This document shows, in pieces, positions 24,524 to 26,204 of a DNA stretch of 26,204 nt (position 1 is the stretch's first letter; each line of letters starts with the position of its first letter). The notes beneath the pieces were generated by a model, which ran no database searches, was not told the DNA's origin, and worked only from the letters and a program-made list of their open reading frames with translations. Origin of the DNA: an uncultured Planctomycetia bacterium (lineage in GTDB: Bacteria > Planctomycetota > UBA1135 > GCA-002686595); NCBI GenBank assembly GCA_938003765.1, contig CALKYE010000198.1, forward strand, positions 1 through 26,204, written 5' to 3'. Position numbers and translations under genes: made by a program.

Positions 24524-25120
24524 TCAGAGGTGCACGACGAGTTCGGGGTGCGGGCGCGGGATCACGACCTCGCGCGCGAGGTGGCCCGCCGCCTGCGCGT
24601 TCGACGCGCCGCTCTGCACGGCCGAGCGCACGTCGGCGACCGGGCCCGTGAGCACGAAGAAGCTCTTGCCGCCCAGTCCGTTGGCGATGCGCAGGTCGAC
24701 GAGATCGACCGTCGCCGTCTTGAGCGCGACGTCGGCGGCGACGATGGCGCTCGCGACGGTGTTCGTCTCGATCACACCGATGGCGTCGAGCTGGCCCTGG
24801 ATGCGGCCGCCCTTGCGCTTGAGGATCGGAACGATCTGCTCGTGGAGCTGCGGGATCACGAGCTGATCGACGAGGTCCGCGCCGGCCAGTTCCGCGCCGC
24901 GCCGCGCGCTCGAGCGCACGTCCTGCACCGAGCCGGTGAAGAGCAGCACGTACTTGCCCGGATGGACCGGAGTGGCGAACAGGAGCTCGACGCTGGCCTC
25001 CTTGAGCACGGCGTCGGCGCATTCGACGCCGCGCGCGACCGAGCACAGCTCGACCATTCCGATGCAGGGCTCGAGGGACGCGTCGTCGCGCAGGTCGGGA
25101 TTGAAGTCGTTGCGGTTCAT
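24524..25120 (-). CDS. Tandem-domain microcompartment shell protein (BMC-T, PduT-like)
   Basis: A 198-residue protein from the ATG at 25120 with two BMC domains, about 18-98 and 111-192. Domain one begins IGMVELCSVARGVECADAVLKEASVELL and domain two IGVIETNTVASAIVAADVALKTATVDLV; the ending VIPRPHPEL is like PduT. Such proteins form trimeric pseudohexameric shell tiles. In PduT a Cys in 'TICPGK' (Cys38) holds a [4Fe-4S] cluster at the trimer axis; the matching site here reads TPVHPGK with His53. Cys residues at 19, 26 and 34 lie elsewhere in domain one. There is a 67-base gap from the vertex-protein gene upstream and 16 bases to the next gene. The comparison to PduT is from memory and not an alignment search. 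Confidence 0.92.
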   Translation of the reverse strand: MNRNDFNPDLRDDASLEPCIGMVELCSVARGVECADAVLKEASVELLFATPVHPGKYVLLFTGSVQDVRSSARRGAELAGADLVDQLVIPQLHEQIVPILKRKGGRIQGQLDAIGVIETNTVASAIVAADVALKTATVDLVDLRIANGLGGKSFFVLTGPVADVRSAVQSGASNAQAAGHLAREVVIPRPHPELVVHL

Positions 25121-25187
25121 GGTGAGGCCGAGGTGCGAGCGGCGTTGCAGGGCGGCGCGCCGCTCAGGGAGTGGCTCTGGGACTGAG

Positions 25188-25508
25188 TCAGGGCGCGGGT
25201 GAGCGGTCGTGGGCCGCGGTCGGGCCGACGGACGCGCCGCCGTCGAGCTCCATGCGATCGATGATCGCCGCGACGGCGGTCTGGAACCCGATGTCGTGTC
25301 CCTTGCCGATCGCGTGACGTGCGGCGCGGCCGAACACGACGAGCACGCGCTCGCCGATGCCAGCGCCCAGCGGATCGACGGCGACGAGCGTCTCGGCTGA
25401 CGGCTGACCGCCGAGCGTGTACGGCTGGATCACGAGGAAGCGCAGGCCGGTCAAGGTCGGATCCTTGACCGTGCTCCACACGTGACCGACGACGGTGCCG
25501 ACGAGCAT
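25188..25508 (-). CDS. Microcompartment vertex protein, EutN/CcmL family (BMC-P), copy 2
   Basis: A 106-residue protein from the ATG at 25508, which shares its A with the TGA stop of the preceding vertex protein (TGATG), implying translational coupling; AAAGG lies 7 bases upstream. A longer in-frame start at 25592 would overlap that gene and adds no homologous sequence. Family features: MLVGTVVGHVWSTVKDPTLTGLRFLVIQP at the N-terminus, then VAVDPLGAGIGERVLVVFGRAAR. BMC-P proteins form pentamers that cap the polyhedral vertices of the shell. The C-terminal tail past residue 90 is polar and probably disordered. Having more than one BMC-P gene per locus is common. Confidence 0.93.
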   Translation of the reverse strand: MLVGTVVGHVWSTVKDPTLTGLRFLVIQPYTLGGQPSAETLVAVDPLGAGIGERVLVVFGRAARHAIGKGHDIGFQTAVAAIIDRMELDGGASVGPTAAHDRSPAP

Positions 25509-25882
25509 CACGCGCCTTTCTTGCGCGGCTTGGCGCTGCTCGCGGCCGGCGCACTGCTCGCGCGCGGTTCGCCGCCAGGGTTGGCGCGCCACGACTGCGG
25601 CGCGGCCGGAATGTCGAAGTCGTCGACGATGCCGACGACCGCCGCTTCGAACGCGAAGTCGCCGTCGCCGCCGCAGGCCACGCGCGCGGCCTTGCCGAAG
25701 GCGACGATCACGCGCTGGCCGAACGCGGCGCCGAGCGGATCGGCGGCGACGACCGGCGTGACTTTCGGCGCGCCGGGCTCGCGACGCTCGTCGAGCGCTT
25801 CGATCACGAGCAGGCGCTTGCCTTCGAGATCGGCCATCTTGCGCGTGGCCCAGACCTCGCCCACGACTCGACCTAGGAACAC
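25508..25882 (-). CDS. Microcompartment vertex protein, EutN/CcmL family (BMC-P), copy 1 with basic tail
   Basis: A 124-residue protein from the GTG at 25882, with a strong GGAGG 6 bases upstream. It opens MFLGRVVGEVWATRKMADLEGKRLLVIEA and continues with AADPLGAAFGQRVIVAFGKAAR, the EutN/CcmL pattern with the usual 'GAG.G' turn as GAAFG. It should form vertex pentamers of the shell. After about residue 92 a low-complexity tail rich in Ala, Ser and Pro ends in KPRKKGA, longer than typical and positively charged. It lies 34 bases downstream of the BMC-domain gene at the window edge and overlaps the next vertex gene by one base. Confidence 0.92.
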   Translation of the reverse strand: MFLGRVVGEVWATRKMADLEGKRLLVIEALDERREPGAPKVTPVVAADPLGAAFGQRVIVAFGKAARVACGGDGDFAFEAAVVGIVDDFDIPAAPQSWRANPGGEPRASSAPAASSAKPRKKGA

Positions 25883-25916
25883 GGCGCGCCTCCGTGCGTG
25901 AGCGACGCAGACTGCA

Positions 25917-26204
25917 TCAGTCGATCCCCACGTTGCTGCGTCCGGGGACGTTCGCCAGCGCGCGCTGCACCGCCTGCACCGCGGCTTCGATCGCCGCGTC
26001 GGTGCCCGCGAGGCGCAGCCGCCCCACGGCGCCGTTCCAGCCCAGGCCCACGATGCGGATCGGCGCAGCCTTCTCCGCTTCGTTCGCGGCGAGCAGCACG
26101 TGCACCGCCGGGTTGACCTCGAGCGTGTAGAGCGTGTCGCCCGCGAGCAGCAACATGCCGGCGCGCGTGCGGTTGATCAGCATCGCGTGGTGCGAGTCGA
26201 CCTG
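25917..26204 (-). CDS. BMC-domain shell protein, C-terminal fragment (runs off right edge)
   Basis: The frame is open to the last base of the window, so the N-terminus lies outside; an internal ATG at 26183 is unlikely to be the start because coding sequence continues through QVDSHHA before it. The 95 visible residues contain most of a BMC domain: LYTLEVNPAVHVLLAANEAEK, then PIRIVGLGWNGAVGRLRLAGTDAAIEAAVQAVQRAL, matching the 'aA..m.kaA.v.lvg....g.....v.Gd.aav..Av.a' pattern. The stretch before it is long for a single-domain BMC-H, so this could be the second domain of a tandem protein; the visible part cannot decide. It is the most upstream visible shell gene of the operon. Confidence 0.75.
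   Translation of the reverse strand, partial: QVDSHHAMLINRTRAGMLLLAGDTLYTLEVNPAVHVLLAANEAEKAAPIRIVGLGWNGAVGRLRLAGTDAAIEAAVQAVQRALANVPGRSNVGID

Noticed and set aside
1..26204. tRNA, rRNA, CRISPR, IS elements or prophage
   Set aside because: No tRNA-like arms, spaced direct repeats, transposase or phage genes were seen on either strand by eye.

Overview
The window is very GC-rich and gene-dense, with few clear Shine-Dalgarno sites and several GTG starts. The gene content suggests a Gram-negative environmental bacterium, most likely a Planctomycetota member: large secreted Ig-like and TPR lipoproteins, a DUF481 outer-membrane protein, a membrane-anchored sigma-54 activator and a bacterial microcompartment (BMC) operon. 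That placement is inference; Myxococcota or another deep lineage would also fit. No rRNA, tRNA, IS element or CRISPR was seen.

Left part (1-12249, all minus strand). Reading right to left: a large Ig-like (SbsA/Big_5) lipoprotein, a small lipoprotein, rpsO, pnp, a roughly 1600-residue transmembrane sigma-54 activator with a periplasmic CBM9-like sensor, and the start of a secreted protein that runs off the left edge. rpsO has a good sigma-70 promoter and a leader hairpin. The rpsO-pnp gap carries a long stem-loop, and pnp is followed by a strong terminator hairpin.

Middle (12649-17504, plus strand). Three genes form a likely operon: a TPR lipoprotein, a TPR-rich secreted protein and a DUF6687-like protein with an NNHFDTDG motif. 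A nearly symmetric hairpin separates it from the convergent minus-strand genes.

Right part (17581-26204, minus strand). Reading right to left, a BMC operon enters from beyond the right edge: a BMC-domain shell protein (partial), two EutN/CcmL-type vertex proteins overlapping by one base, and a PduT-like tandem BMC-T protein. Three unusual genes follow: a small Cys-cluster protein, an ACT (UPF0237) protein with the same EutQ/EutT-like N-terminal module, and a UPF0210 (DUF711, 'PFL family') protein. A response regulator with an HD-GYP domain, an MFS transporter, a NadR-like P-loop ATPase and a DUF481 porin-like protein come next and may be separate units.

The most notable candidate is the BMC-linked module at 22266-24507. 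The conserved ACT/UPF0210 pair appears to have been drawn into a microcompartment operon, with the ACT partner carrying an extra N-terminal domain that resembles parts of BMC proteins EutQ and EutT. The adjacent BMC-T shell protein has His where PduT has its iron-sulfur Cys. No signature aldehyde or alcohol enzyme lies inside the window, so the compartment's substrate cannot be read from here.
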